A DNA stretch of 64,000 nucleotides from Altererythrobacter sp. C41. Lineage in GTDB: Bacteria > Pseudomonadota > Alphaproteobacteria > Sphingomonadales > Sphingomonadaceae. Below the pieces are notes generated by a model. It was not told the DNA's origin. It did no database searches and worked only from the letters and a program-made list of their open reading frames with translations. The translations under genes were made by a program, and so were the position numbers. Positions 36,047-44,399 of this stretch are shown here, in pieces; within the stretch, counting starts at the first letter, position 1; each line of letters opens with the position of its first letter. The stretch is from assembly GCF_016803135.1 (NCBI RefSeq), contig NZ_JAEVFE010000007.1, forward strand, positions 62,001 through 126,000. The letters are read 5' to 3'.

Positions 36047-36637
36047 TCACACCATGCCCTGCCACTGTCGGACCGCTTCGAGCGGCCAGAACAGCATCAG
36101 CACGTTGAGCGTCAGATTGTCACGGATCGCCCAGGCCGTGAAGGCTTCGAAGAACAGCGCGATCGCCAGGCTCGCCTGCCACGGGATGCGCGCGGCGACA
36201 AGGAAGCCCGCGATCATCCAGCCGATATCGGCCAGCGAGTTGACCACGCTGTCGCCGGCATAGCCCCAACTGATCGTCACCTCGCGGTAGCGGTCGATCA
36301 CCATGGGGGTGTTCTCCATGATCTCCCACGCGGCCTCGATCACGACTGCGATCGGCAGCGCCCAGCGCGCCGCCGCGCCGCCCAGCAGGCGCCACTTGTC
36401 CCACAGCAGCCAGGCGAGGAAGAACATGATGAGGCCGTGGGTGAAATGGCTCGGGCTGTACCAATCGGTCAGGTGCTGGCTGTTCTCGCTCGACTGCACC
36501 ACGCCGTGCCACAGCTTGACCGTGCCGCATTCGCAGATCGGCGGGCGGTCCATCGCGATCAGGATCGCGGCGCTCGCGAGAAAGACGGCCGCCGTGGCGA
36601 GGATGGCCTTGCGATGCGGGAGGAGCGACAGCTGCAT
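36047..36637 (-). CDS. DUF2585 family membrane protein
   Basis: A 196-residue inner-membrane protein with about five hydrophobic helices. MQLSLLPHRKAILATAAVFLASAAILIAMDR, CECGTVKLWHGVV, SSENSQHLTDWYSPSHFTHGL, WEIMENTPMVIDRYR and GDSVVNSLAD are blocks conserved in DUF2585 (UPF0314) proteins. Several His, Glu and Asp residues lie at membrane edges. The function is unknown. The gene is divergent from crtY, with a perfect palindrome between them. Confidence 0.85.
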   Translation of the reverse strand: MQLSLLPHRKAILATAAVFLASAAILIAMDRPPICECGTVKLWHGVVQSSENSQHLTDWYSPSHFTHGLIMFFLAWLLWDKWRLLGGAAARWALPIAVVIEAAWEIMENTPMVIDRYREVTISWGYAGDSVVNSLADIGWMIAGFLVAARIPWQASLAIALFFEAFTAWAIRDNLTLNVLMLFWPLEAVRQWQGMV

Positions 36638-36643
36638 GCGCGC

Positions 36644-36658
36644 CCTTGTGCCACAAGG
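36644..36658. promoter_or_regulatory. Palindrome CCTTGTGCCACAAGG between DUF2585 and crtY
   Basis: Perfect 7-bp arms around one base, 7 nt upstream of the DUF2585 start and 66 nt before crtY. It is well placed to act as an operator for one or both divergent genes. Confidence 0.45.
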
Positions 36659-36724
36659 TTCCGCACGCACAAGCGTACCGACGCGGCGATTGCCCGGCTG
36701 GCGAAAGGGCCTTAGGCCGAGGGT

Positions 36725-37903
36725 ATGAGCGGGCGCAGGGTGGACATTGCGATCGTCGGCGGCGGGCTCGCCGGGGGATTGGTCGCGCTGGCGCTGCATC
36801 GCCGCGATCCCGGCATGCCGGTGCTGCTGATCGAGCAGGGCGAGGTGCTGGGCGGCAATCACCGGTGGAGCTGGTTCGCCAGCGATCTCGACGCGGAGGG
36901 CGCAGCACTGCTCGCGCGGTTCCGCACGACTGCGTGGGGCGGTTACGAGGTGCGCTTTCCCGCCTATTTTCGGGGGCTGCGCACGCGGTACAACTCGCTT
37001 TCCTCCGCCGAGTTCGACGCCGGGTTGCGGCGCGAATTGCCGCAGGGGGCGGTGCTGACCGGACGTGCGGTTGCGGCGCTCGATGCCGAGGGCGTGACGC
37101 TGGCGGGCGGGGAGCGGATCGCGGCGCGCGCGGTGATCGACTGCCGGGGTTTCGTGCCGAGCGCGCGACTGCGCGGCGGATGGCAGGTCTTCATGGGCCG
37201 CCATCTGCGCACCGCCCGGCCGCACGGCATCGCCCGACCGATCGTGATGGACGCCACGGTCGAGCAGCGCGGCTACCGCTTTGTCTACGTCCTCCCGCTC
37301 GGCGCCGACGAGCTGTTCGTCGAGGACACTTATTATCAGGACACGCCCGAGCTCGACCGCAGCGCGCTGTCCGCGCGCATCGACCGTTATTGCCTGCAGC
37401 ACGGGTTCGAGGGCGAGATTCTCGGCGGTGAGAGCGGGGTGCTGCCGGTGATCACCGGGGGCGACTTCGCCGCCTGGCAGCGCGAGACGGCCGTGGCCGG
37501 GGTCGCCCGCGCCGGGGCACGCGGCGGGTTCCTCCATCCGCTGACGAGCTATACCCTCCCCTTCGCGGTCGAGACTGCGCTTGCCGTGGCGGACGAGGCA
37601 CAGTTGCCCGGCGACCAGCTCGCCGCCTTGCTCGACGCGCGCGCGAAGCGGCTGTGGGGCCGCATGCGCTTCTACCGCCGGCTTGGGGCGATGCTGTTCG
37701 GAGCGGCCCGGCCAGAGGCGCGCTACCGCGTGTTCGAGCGCTTCTACCGCCTGCCGGAAGGGCTGATCGAGCGCTTCTACGCGGGCCGTTCCACGCTCGG
37801 CGACAGGGCGCGCGTGCTGCTCGGCCGTCCGCCGGTTCCGGTGAACCGTGCAATAGCCGCGCTTGCACGCAAGGGTGCGCCGCTGCAAGGTCCCCGCCGA
37901 TGA
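36725..37903 (+). CDS. crtY: Lycopene beta-cyclase
   Basis: A 392-residue FAD-binding cyclase that closes both ends of lycopene to beta-carotene. The N-terminal dinucleotide fold is DIAIVGGGLAGGLVALAL. NHRWSWF and the GDFAAW/GFLHPLTSYTLPFAVETAL region are CrtY hallmarks. It begins with ATG after GAGG. Its stop overlaps the crtI start (ATGA), so crtY-crtI form a coupled pair. Yellow carotenoid formation is implied. Confidence 0.95.
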   Translation: MSGRRVDIAIVGGGLAGGLVALALHRRDPGMPVLLIEQGEVLGGNHRWSWFASDLDAEGAALLARFRTTAWGGYEVRFPAYFRGLRTRYNSLSSAEFDAGLRRELPQGAVLTGRAVAALDAEGVTLAGGERIAARAVIDCRGFVPSARLRGGWQVFMGRHLRTARPHGIARPIVMDATVEQRGYRFVYVLPLGADELFVEDTYYQDTPELDRSALSARIDRYCLQHGFEGEILGGESGVLPVITGGDFAAWQRETAVAGVARAGARGGFLHPLTSYTLPFAVETALAVADEAQLPGDQLAALLDARAKRLWGRMRFYRRLGAMLFGAARPEARYRVFERFYRLPEGLIERFYAGRSTLGDRARVLLGRPPVPVNRAIAALARKGAPLQGPRR

Positions 37904-39459
37904 GCGAATCCGAAACCCAGCCTTCCTTCCTTCCGGAGCTTTCCGCGGAAGAGACGCAGGCCGCGCCCGCCCCGCTGGGGAACAAGCGCGTCTGCGTGAT
38001 CGGCGCGGGCTTCGGCGGGCTGGCGCTCGCGATCCGGCTGCAATCGGCGGGGATAGCGACCACGGTGGTCGAGGCCCGCGACAAGCCGGGCGGGCGGGCT
38101 TACGTGTGGGAGCGCGAGGGCTTCACCTTCGACGCCGGGCCGACCGTGATCACGGACCCCGCCAGCCTGCGCGAGCTGTGGACGCTGTCGGGCCACGACA
38201 TGGCCGAAGACGTCGAACTGCTGAAGGTTTCCCCCTTCTACCGCCTCAACTGGCCCGATGGGGTCACCTTCGACTATTCGAACGACGAGGCGAGCCTCAA
38301 TGCGGAGATCGCCAAGGTCAACGCCGCCGACCTCGCCGGCTATCAGGAATTCCTCGCCTATTCGGCGGGCGTCTATCGCGACGGCTACCAGCGGTTCGGC
38401 ACCGTGCCGTTCCTCGACTTCAAGTCGATGCTCAAGGCCGCGCCGACGCTGATGCAGCACCAGGCCTGGCGCTCCGTCTATTCGATCGTCTCGCGCTTCA
38501 TCGAGGACGAGAAGCTGCGCGAGGCGTTCAGCTTCCACACGCTGCTGGTCGGCGGCAATCCGATGACCGCGAGCGCGATCTACGCGCTGATCCACAAGCT
38601 GGAGCGGGACGGCGGCGTGTGGTGGGCGCGGGGCGGCACCAACCGGCTAGTGGCGGGCATGGTGCGGCACTTCGAGCGGCTCGGCGGGACCGTGCGGCTG
38701 GGGGAGGCGGTCACCCGCGTGCACACGATCGGCAACCGCGCGACCGAAGTCGAGACGGCCTGCGGCTGGCGCGAGAGCTTCGACGCGGTCGCCAGCAATG
38801 CTGACCTGATGCACACCTACCGCGATCTGCTGCGCGGCACCCGGCGCGGGGCGAGCTATGCCCGCAAGCTCGCGCGCAAGCGGTTCTCGCCGAGCCTGTT
38901 CGTGGTCCATTTCGGGCTCGAGGGGACCTGGCCGGGCATTCCGCACCACACGGTCCTGTTCGGCCCGCGCTACCGCGGCCTGCTGGCCGACATCTACGAG
39001 CACGGCGTGCTGCCCGCGGACTTCTCGATCTATCTCCACCACCCGACCGTGACCGATCCGAGCCTCGCGCCGCCGGGCCGCTCGACCTTCTACGCGCTGA
39101 TCCCGGTGGCCCACATGGGCAAGCTGGCGATCGACTGGGAGCAGATGGGCCCGGTGCTGGAGAAGCGCGTGCTCGACGAAGTCGGCCGGCGGCTGATCCC
39201 CGACATCCACGACCGGATCGTGACCAAGTTTCACTACGCCCCGCGCGATTTCGCGCTCGACCTCAACGCGCACCTCGGCAGCGCCTTCAGCCTCGAGCCG
39301 ATCCTGACCCAGAGCGCCTGGTTGCGCGCCCACAACCGCGACGACGAGATCGGCAACTTCTACCTCGTCGGCGCCGGCACGCACCCGGGCGCCGGCATCC
39401 CCGGCGTCGTGGCCAGCGCCAAGGCGACGGCGGGGCTGATGATCGGTGACCTTGCCTGA
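37900..39459 (+). CDS. crtI: Phytoene desaturase
   Basis: A 519-residue CrtI-type desaturase that introduces four double bonds into phytoene to give lycopene. It carries the FAD motif RVCVIGAGFGGLALAIRLQ (about 29-47), EARDKPGGRAYVWEREG and FDAGPTVIT. The C-terminal CrtI signature is NFYLVGAGTHPGAGIPGVVASAKATAGLM. A 28-residue extension precedes the FAD fold. The start is fixed by the four-base overlap with crtY. Confidence 0.96.
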   Translation: MSESETQPSFLPELSAEETQAAPAPLGNKRVCVIGAGFGGLALAIRLQSAGIATTVVEARDKPGGRAYVWEREGFTFDAGPTVITDPASLRELWTLSGHDMAEDVELLKVSPFYRLNWPDGVTFDYSNDEASLNAEIAKVNAADLAGYQEFLAYSAGVYRDGYQRFGTVPFLDFKSMLKAAPTLMQHQAWRSVYSIVSRFIEDEKLREAFSFHTLLVGGNPMTASAIYALIHKLERDGGVWWARGGTNRLVAGMVRHFERLGGTVRLGEAVTRVHTIGNRATEVETACGWRESFDAVASNADLMHTYRDLLRGTRRGASYARKLARKRFSPSLFVVHFGLEGTWPGIPHHTVLFGPRYRGLLADIYEHGVLPADFSIYLHHPTVTDPSLAPPGRSTFYALIPVAHMGKLAIDWEQMGPVLEKRVLDEVGRRLIPDIHDRIVTKFHYAPRDFALDLNAHLGSAFSLEPILTQSAWLRAHNRDDEIGNFYLVGAGTHPGAGIPGVVASAKATAGLMIGDLA

Positions 39460-39526
39460 CGGTCCTCCGGCAGATGGCAAAATAGCGGCTTGTCCCCGCG
39501 GCGCCGCGCCCGCATGATCGGTCGCG

Positions 39527-40090
39527 ATGCCTTCGCTGTTCTTCGCATTCGTCGCGGTGCTGCTGGGCACGATCGGCAGCAGGGACCAGTTGATCGTCGC
39601 GCATTTCTCCAGCGCCTCGCGGCGGGGCGCTGGGGTCCTGGTCGCGGCGGTGGTCAGTGCGGTGCTATCGGCGCTGGCGATGGCGCTCGCGGGGCAAGTG
39701 ATTTCCGACCTGCTGCCCGATGCGGCGAAGATGATGCTGGTCGCGATCGCGCTGCTCTTCGCCGCGATCGAACTCGCCTGGCCCGCCCGCTATGCCGCGC
39801 CGGAGGAGCCGACCCGCTCGCTCGCGGCGATCGTGATCGTGCTGGTGGCCAAGCAGTTCGGCGACGGCGCGCGCTTCCTCGTCTTCGCGATCGCCGCGGC
39901 GACGGGAGCGCCGTTGCTGGCGGGGATCGGCGGCGCGCTCGGCGGGGCGCTCGCCCTGGCGGCGGCATGGGCGGCCGGCGCGGCGTTCGTGCGCCGCATG
40001 CCGCTGCGCGCGATGCGGCTGACGCTGGCCGCGGCGACGCTCGCGCTTGCGCTGTTCATCGGCCTTTCCGCGCGCGGGATCATATCATGA
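39527..40090 (+). CDS. Integral membrane protein resembling a degenerate GDT1/UPF0016 transporter
   Basis: A 187-residue very hydrophobic protein with about six helices in two similar halves. The first half has GTIGSRDQLIVAHFSS (about 14-29) and the second AKQFGDGARFLVFAIAAATG (about 104-123). In GDT1/TMEM165 cation transporters each half carries E-x-G-D-K/R-T. Here both glutamates are missing and one aspartate is shifted, so transport may be lost or altered. A short gap from crtI suggests possible co-transcription. The family link is an inference from pattern only. Confidence 0.6.
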   Translation: MPSLFFAFVAVLLGTIGSRDQLIVAHFSSASRRGAGVLVAAVVSAVLSALAMALAGQVISDLLPDAAKMMLVAIALLFAAIELAWPARYAAPEEPTRSLAAIVIVLVAKQFGDGARFLVFAIAAATGAPLLAGIGGALGGALALAAAWAAGAAFVRRMPLRAMRLTLAAATLALALFIGLSARGIIS

Positions 40091-40192
40091 TCGACGGAGG
40101 CGATCAGTGAAACCCCCGAAAGCGGTGAAACCGATCGGCACTCATCGCGTTCGATAGACGAACCATTCTCCAGAACAACGAAGGGACGGACC

Positions 40193-40654
40193 ATGACCCA
40201 GAAGGGCGACAATTCGAAAAAGGCACTGGTCGATGCGCTGAACGGCGCGCTGGCGGATACGCTGGCGCTCTACGTCAAGACCAAGAACTTCCACTGGCAC
40301 GTCGCGGGTCCGCGCTTCCGCGACCTGCACCTCCTGTTCGACGAACAGGCCGCGCAGCTCATCGGCACGGTCGACCTGATCGGCGAGCGCGTGCGCAAGA
40401 ACGGCGAAGTCACGCTGACCTCGATCGGCTCGATCGCCAAGGCGACGCAGGTTTCCGATCAGGACGACGCCGCGCTCGATGCCGACGCGATGGTCAAGGA
40501 ACTGCGCGACGACAACCGCAAGCTCCACACGCGCCTCGGCGAAGTGAAGGACGCGGCCGAGGAAGCCGGCGACAATGCCACCAGCGGTGTCGTGGACGAC
40601 TGGATCGACGAGGCGGAGGAACGCATCTGGTTCCTCACCCAGACGCTCAAGTAA
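40193..40654 (+). CDS. Dps ferritin-like DNA-protecting protein
   Basis: A 153-residue Dps/NapA-type protein that stores iron and limits hydrogen-peroxide damage as a dodecamer. The ferroxidase centre lies in NFHWHVAGPRFRDLHLLFDEQAAQL (His, Asp and Glu ligands). A Lys-rich N-terminal tail (MTQKGDNSKK) may contact DNA. A strong hairpin terminator follows. It sits alone between the membrane protein and pgl. Confidence 0.93.
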   Translation: MTQKGDNSKKALVDALNGALADTLALYVKTKNFHWHVAGPRFRDLHLLFDEQAAQLIGTVDLIGERVRKNGEVTLTSIGSIAKATQVSDQDDAALDADAMVKELRDDNRKLHTRLGEVKDAAEEAGDNATSGVVDDWIDEAEERIWFLTQTLK

Positions 40655-40675
40655 GCGCACACGTATTCGCTGCCG

Positions 40676-40710
40676 GAAACCCGCGGCGACGCTTGGTCGC
40701 TGCGGGTTTC
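40676..40710 (+). terminator. Hairpin terminator after dps
   Basis: A 15-bp stem (40676-40690 with 40696-40710, one G-T wobble; arms begin GAAACCCGC and end GCGGGTTTC) with a GCTTG loop, followed by TTG. It lies 22 nt after the dps stop and just before pgl. Confidence 0.8.
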
Positions 40711-40726
40711 TTGCTATGCAGAACGC

Positions 40727-41347
40727 ATGGCGGACGTAACCCTGATCGAAGGCGTGGACGACGCGCGGATTGCCGAGTGGCTGGGCGGGCGGATCGAACG
40801 CGCGCTCGCCGCGAACGAGGGACCGGTGGCGATCACCATGCCCGGCGGATCGACTCCGTTTCCGATCCTCGAGCGGCTGACCGGCGCGCCGATCGAGTGG
40901 GCGCGGCTGCTCGTATGGCCGGGGGACGACCGGATCGTTCCCGAGGATCATCCGGCCAGCAACACCGGCCGCATCCGCGCCGCGTTCGAACCGCTCGGCG
41001 CCGAGGTCGTGACGCTGACCGAGATGGAGCAGGTGCCCCGCTTCGCGCTCGCCTGGCTCGGCATGGGGGCGGACGGGCATATCGCCTCGCTCTTCCCCAA
41101 CACCGATCCGCAAGTGGACGACCCGGCGCCGATCCGCCGCCTGACCCCCGATCCGCTGCCGCCCGAGGCGCCGTTCGACCGCGTCACGCTGACCATCCCC
41201 TCGCTGCTCGCCAGCGACGAGCTGCTGTTCGTGATCCGGGGAGGCGACAAGCGGGCGGTGTTCGAAGCGGCCATGCGCGGCGAGCACGACCTGCCGGTCG
41301 CGCGCCTGCTTGCGGCCGCGACCCAGCCGGTCACGTGCTTCGCCTGA
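40727..41347 (+). CDS. pgl: 6-phosphogluconolactonase
   Basis: A 206-residue SOL/DevB-type enzyme hydrolysing 6-phosphogluconolactone in the pentose-phosphate and Entner-Doudoroff routes. Signatures are ITMPGGSTPFPILERL, VWPGDDRIVPEDHPASN and LGMGADGHIASLFPNT. In many sphingomonads pgl sits with zwf and edd; here it stands apart. Its last 13 bases overlap the start of a NUDIX gene. Confidence 0.93.
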   Translation: MADVTLIEGVDDARIAEWLGGRIERALAANEGPVAITMPGGSTPFPILERLTGAPIEWARLLVWPGDDRIVPEDHPASNTGRIRAAFEPLGAEVVTLTEMEQVPRFALAWLGMGADGHIASLFPNTDPQVDDPAPIRRLTPDPLPPEAPFDRVTLTIPSLLASDELLFVIRGGDKRAVFEAAMRGEHDLPVARLLAAATQPVTCFA

Positions 41348-41802
41348 TCCCGGCTTCGCTGCACCGCCGGGCCTACCGCCTGGCTCATGCGGTGCGAAAG
41401 GTCTGGTGGAGGCTGGCGCGGCCGAGGCTGAACGGCTGCGCGATCGTCGCCAGCGATATCGAAGGCCGGCTGCTGCTGGTCCGCCAGAGCTACGGCACAG
41501 GAGGCTGGTGCGTCCCCACGGGCGGCGTACGGCGGGGCGAGGACCCGGAGGCCGCGGCGCGGCGCGAACTGCGCGAGGAGACCGGGTGCGAGGCCAATGC
41601 GATGACCTTGCTGGGCGTCGAGGACGCCGTGCTGCACGGCGCGCGGAACCGGGTCCATGTTTTCGCGACCCGCATCTCGGACCAACCGCGGCCCGACATG
41701 CGCGAGATCATCGAGGCGCGGCTGTTCCCCCCGCACTCGCTGCCCGAACCGCTAAGCGAACGCACGCGCCGCCGGCTCGCGCTCTGGCGCGAGCGGTCAT
41801 AG
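41335..41802 (+). CDS. NUDIX hydrolase
   Basis: A 155-residue phosphohydrolase with a complete Nudix box, GGVRRGEDPEAAARRELREE followed by TGC, fitting GX5EX7REUXEEXGU. The GTG at 41335 overlaps the pgl stop region, implying coupling. The N-terminus is basic (RRAYRLAHAVRKVWWRLARPR) and may touch membrane or nucleic acid. The substrate (nucleoside diphosphate derivative) is unknown. Its 3' end overlaps convergent dinB by six bases. Confidence 0.9.
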   Translation: MLRLIPASLHRRAYRLAHAVRKVWWRLARPRLNGCAIVASDIEGRLLLVRQSYGTGGWCVPTGGVRRGEDPEAAARRELREETGCEANAMTLLGVEDAVLHGARNRVHVFATRISDQPRPDMREIIEARLFPPHSLPEPLSERTRRRLALWRERS

Positions 41803-42924
41803 CAGCAGCGAGAGCTGCGCCTCGTCGCGCGGCCGCTCCTGCGCACTTCCGGCCTGCTCGAGGTTGGACAGCGTCAATCCCATCAGGCGGATCGGAAGCG
41901 GCAGCGGCAGCAGCGCTTCCAGCAGCTCGTGCCCGAGCCGCGCGAACTCCCTCTTGTCTGCCACGTTGCGCGGCAGGCTGCGCGCGCGGGTGACGATCTG
42001 GAAGTCGGTGTACTTCATCTTCAGCGTGACCGTGCGGCCCTTCGCCCCGGTGCGCTCGATGCTCTCCCACACGACGTCGACGATATTGTCGAGCGCCTCG
42101 CGCAGCGCATGGCCGCTCGAAATATCCTCGCCGTAAGTCCGCTCGCCGCCGACCGACTTGCGGATGCGGTTGGCGCGCACGGGCCTGAGGTCGATTCCCC
42201 GTGCGGCGCGGTAGAGATAGTCGGCAAAGCTGCCGAAGTTGGCACGCAGGAAGGCGATGTCCTTCGCCGCGAGATCGGCGCCCGTCGCGATCCCGAGCCG
42301 CGCCATCTTCTCCGCGCCTTTCGGGCCGATCCCGTGGAACCGGCGCACCGGCAGGCCGGCGACGAACACCGCGCCCTCGCCGGGCCGGATCACGCACAGC
42401 CCGTCGGGCTTGTTCTGGTCGCTTGCGAGCTTGGCGAGGAACTTGTTGTACGAGACGCCGGCGCTCGCCGTCAGTCCGGTCTCCTCGCGGATACGCTGGC
42501 GGATGAGCTGCGCAATGCGCGTCGCCGAGCCGATTCCCCGGATATCGTCGGTGACGTCGAGATAGGCTTCGTCGAGGCTCAGCGGTTCGACGTGCGGGGT
42601 ATAGTGGCGGAAGATCGCGCGGATCGCTTGCGACACTTCCTTGTAGACCTCGAACCGGGCGCGGACGAAGATCAGGTCCGGGCACAGCCGCTTGGCAGTG
42701 ACCGAAGGCATCGCGCTGCGCACGCCGAACTTGCGCGACTCGTAACTCGCCGCCGCGACGACCCCGCGCCCGCCCGATCCGCCGACCGCCACCGGCTTCC
42801 CGCGCAGCTCGGGGTTGTCGCGCTGCTCGACGCTGGCGAAGAAGGCGTCCATGTCGACATGGATGATCTTGCGCAGCCCCTGCGCCTCGTCGCCCTCGCC
42901 TTCCTCATATGCCGGATCGTCCAT
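41797..42924 (-). CDS. dinB: DNA polymerase IV
   Basis: A 375-residue Y-family translesion polymerase. Catalytic acidic residues are in HVDMDAFFASVEQR (Asp 24) and PLSLDEAYLDVT (Asp 118, Glu 119). GVSYNKFLAKLASDQNKP and the HhH segment FHGIGPKGAEKM are typical, as is the little-finger region. The C-terminus ends AQLSLLL, a beta-clamp-binding motif. It is divergent from an MFS pump. No imuA/imuB genes are adjacent. Confidence 0.96.
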   Translation of the reverse strand: MDDPAYEEGEGDEAQGLRKIIHVDMDAFFASVEQRDNPELRGKPVAVGGSGGRGVVAAASYESRKFGVRSAMPSVTAKRLCPDLIFVRARFEVYKEVSQAIRAIFRHYTPHVEPLSLDEAYLDVTDDIRGIGSATRIAQLIRQRIREETGLTASAGVSYNKFLAKLASDQNKPDGLCVIRPGEGAVFVAGLPVRRFHGIGPKGAEKMARLGIATGADLAAKDIAFLRANFGSFADYLYRAARGIDLRPVRANRIRKSVGGERTYGEDISSGHALREALDNIVDVVWESIERTGAKGRTVTLKMKYTDFQIVTRARSLPRNVADKREFARLGHELLEALLPLPLPIRLMGLTLSNLEQAGSAQERPRDEAQLSLLL

Positions 42925-42989
42925 CGCGATCAGGATAATCCCCCCGGTTGCAAAGCGGAACCGTTCGTCGCAAGGACGATATTGTGCAG

Positions 42990-44264
42990 ATGCGAAATGA
43001 AACTTGGTCCCCCGGCGAAGACGAGGTCCGGCCGCCCTCCAGCCTGGCGAAACGCCCGCCGATCGGCGAGCGCGAGCTGATCTGGATGATGGCGATGCTG
43101 ATGGCGCTCAACGCCTTCGGCATCGACGCGATCCTGCCCGCGCTGGACGATCTTGCGTCCGATCTCGGCATCGCGGGCAATCGCCGCCAGTTCGTGGTCG
43201 GCGCCTATCTGCTCGCGACCGGCCTCGGCACGCTCGTGCCCGGCAGCTTCGCCGACCGGTTCGGGCGGCGGCCGGTGCTGTTCGTCGCGCTCGGCGCATA
43301 CATCGTGTTCTCGATCGGTTGCGCGCTCGCGACTTCGTTCGAGGCGCTTGTCGTGCTGCGCGCGGTGCAGGGGTTCTCCGCCGCCGGCATCGTCGCGCTG
43401 CCGCCGGCGATCATCCGCGACCGCGTGGGCGGCGACCGGATGGCGCGGATGATGAGCCTGATCTTCGTCATCTTCCTGCTCGTGCCCGCGATCGCGCCGA
43501 GCTTGGGGCAAGGGGTCATCGAGCTGTTCGGCGACTGGCGCTGGATCTTCCTCGTGATGGCGGCCGCTGCCGTGATCATGACCGCCTGGGTCCACTGGCG
43601 CCTGCCCGAAACGCTGCATGCCCGCGACCGGCAGGAGATCCGCCTGGGCCCCATCCTGCGCAACATGGCGAGCGCGGTCACCCTGCGCGAGACGATCGGC
43701 TACACGCTCGGCAGCGCGCTGGTGTTCGGCGGCCTGTTCGGCTTCATCAACTCCAGCCAGCAGCTCATCGGCGAGGCTTTCGGCGCAGGCGACAACTTCC
43801 CGCTGATCTTCGCCATCTGCGCTGCCTGCATGGCGGTGTCGAACTGGTCCAACTCGCGCATCGTCGAGCGATTCGGCGCGCGGCGGGTGAGCCATGCGGC
43901 GCTGTTCGTGTTCATCGCGGTGGCTGCAGTGCAACTCTGGTTCGCCAGCCAGCCGGACGAGAGCCTGTGGACGTTCGTGCCGCTGATGGCCGCGAACATG
44001 AGCTTGCTCGGCTTCATCGGCGCGAACTTCGGCTCGATCGCGCTCCAGCCCTTCCGCCATATCGCGGGTGCCGCCTCCTCCGCGCAGGGCTTCCTGCGCA
44101 TGACCAGCGGCGCGGCGCTGGGCGCGGTGATCGGCTTCGCCTACGACGGCACGGCCCGCCCGCTGGCGCTGGCGCTGCTGGTAACGGCGGTGCTGACGCT
44201 GGGCTTCGTGCTGTTCAGCGAAAAGGGCGAACTGTTCGGCCCGCCGGTGGCGGACGACGATTGA
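42990..44264 (+). CDS. MFS drug exporter, Bcr/CflA type
   Basis: A 424-residue, 12-helix major facilitator. MAMLMALNAFGIDAILPALDDLASDLGI and GTLVPGSFADRFGRRPVLF match the Bcr/CflA (DHA1) exporters. The ATG at 42990 is used as start; a TTG 14 codons earlier is possible. It probably exports drugs or metabolites. A repeat-rich stretch with several hairpins follows and separates it from the convergent carboxylase gene. Confidence 0.9.
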   Translation: MRNETWSPGEDEVRPPSSLAKRPPIGERELIWMMAMLMALNAFGIDAILPALDDLASDLGIAGNRRQFVVGAYLLATGLGTLVPGSFADRFGRRPVLFVALGAYIVFSIGCALATSFEALVVLRAVQGFSAAGIVALPPAIIRDRVGGDRMARMMSLIFVIFLLVPAIAPSLGQGVIELFGDWRWIFLVMAAAAVIMTAWVHWRLPETLHARDRQEIRLGPILRNMASAVTLRETIGYTLGSALVFGGLFGFINSSQQLIGEAFGAGDNFPLIFAICAACMAVSNWSNSRIVERFGARRVSHAALFVFIAVAAVQLWFASQPDESLWTFVPLMAANMSLLGFIGANFGSIALQPFRHIAGAASSAQGFLRMTSGAALGAVIGFAYDGTARPLALALLVTAVLTLGFVLFSEKGELFGPPVADDD

Positions 44265-44277
44265 TCTGCACTGAAAG

Positions 44278-44399
44278 CCCCCCTCCTCTTCAGAAGAGGG
44301 GGTTTGGGGGTGGTGGCGAGCGAAGCGAGCATCGCCAACGAACGATGCCTGCGGCATCGACACCACCCCTCGGTCCCCTCCTCTAAAGAGGAGGGAGGT
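44278..44399. repeat. Compound multi-hairpin intergenic repeat
   Basis: About 120 bases made of nested dyads between converging genes: CCTCTTC/GAAGAGG (44285-44299), GGGGTGGTG (44307-44315) paired with CACCACCCC (44361-44369), GATGCC/GGCATC (44344-44358) and CCCTCCTCT/AGAGGAGGG (44376-44395). The outer hairpins resemble each other (CCTCCTCT). The structure looks like a palindromic interspersed element rather than a plain terminator, though it will also stop transcription. Confidence 0.8.
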
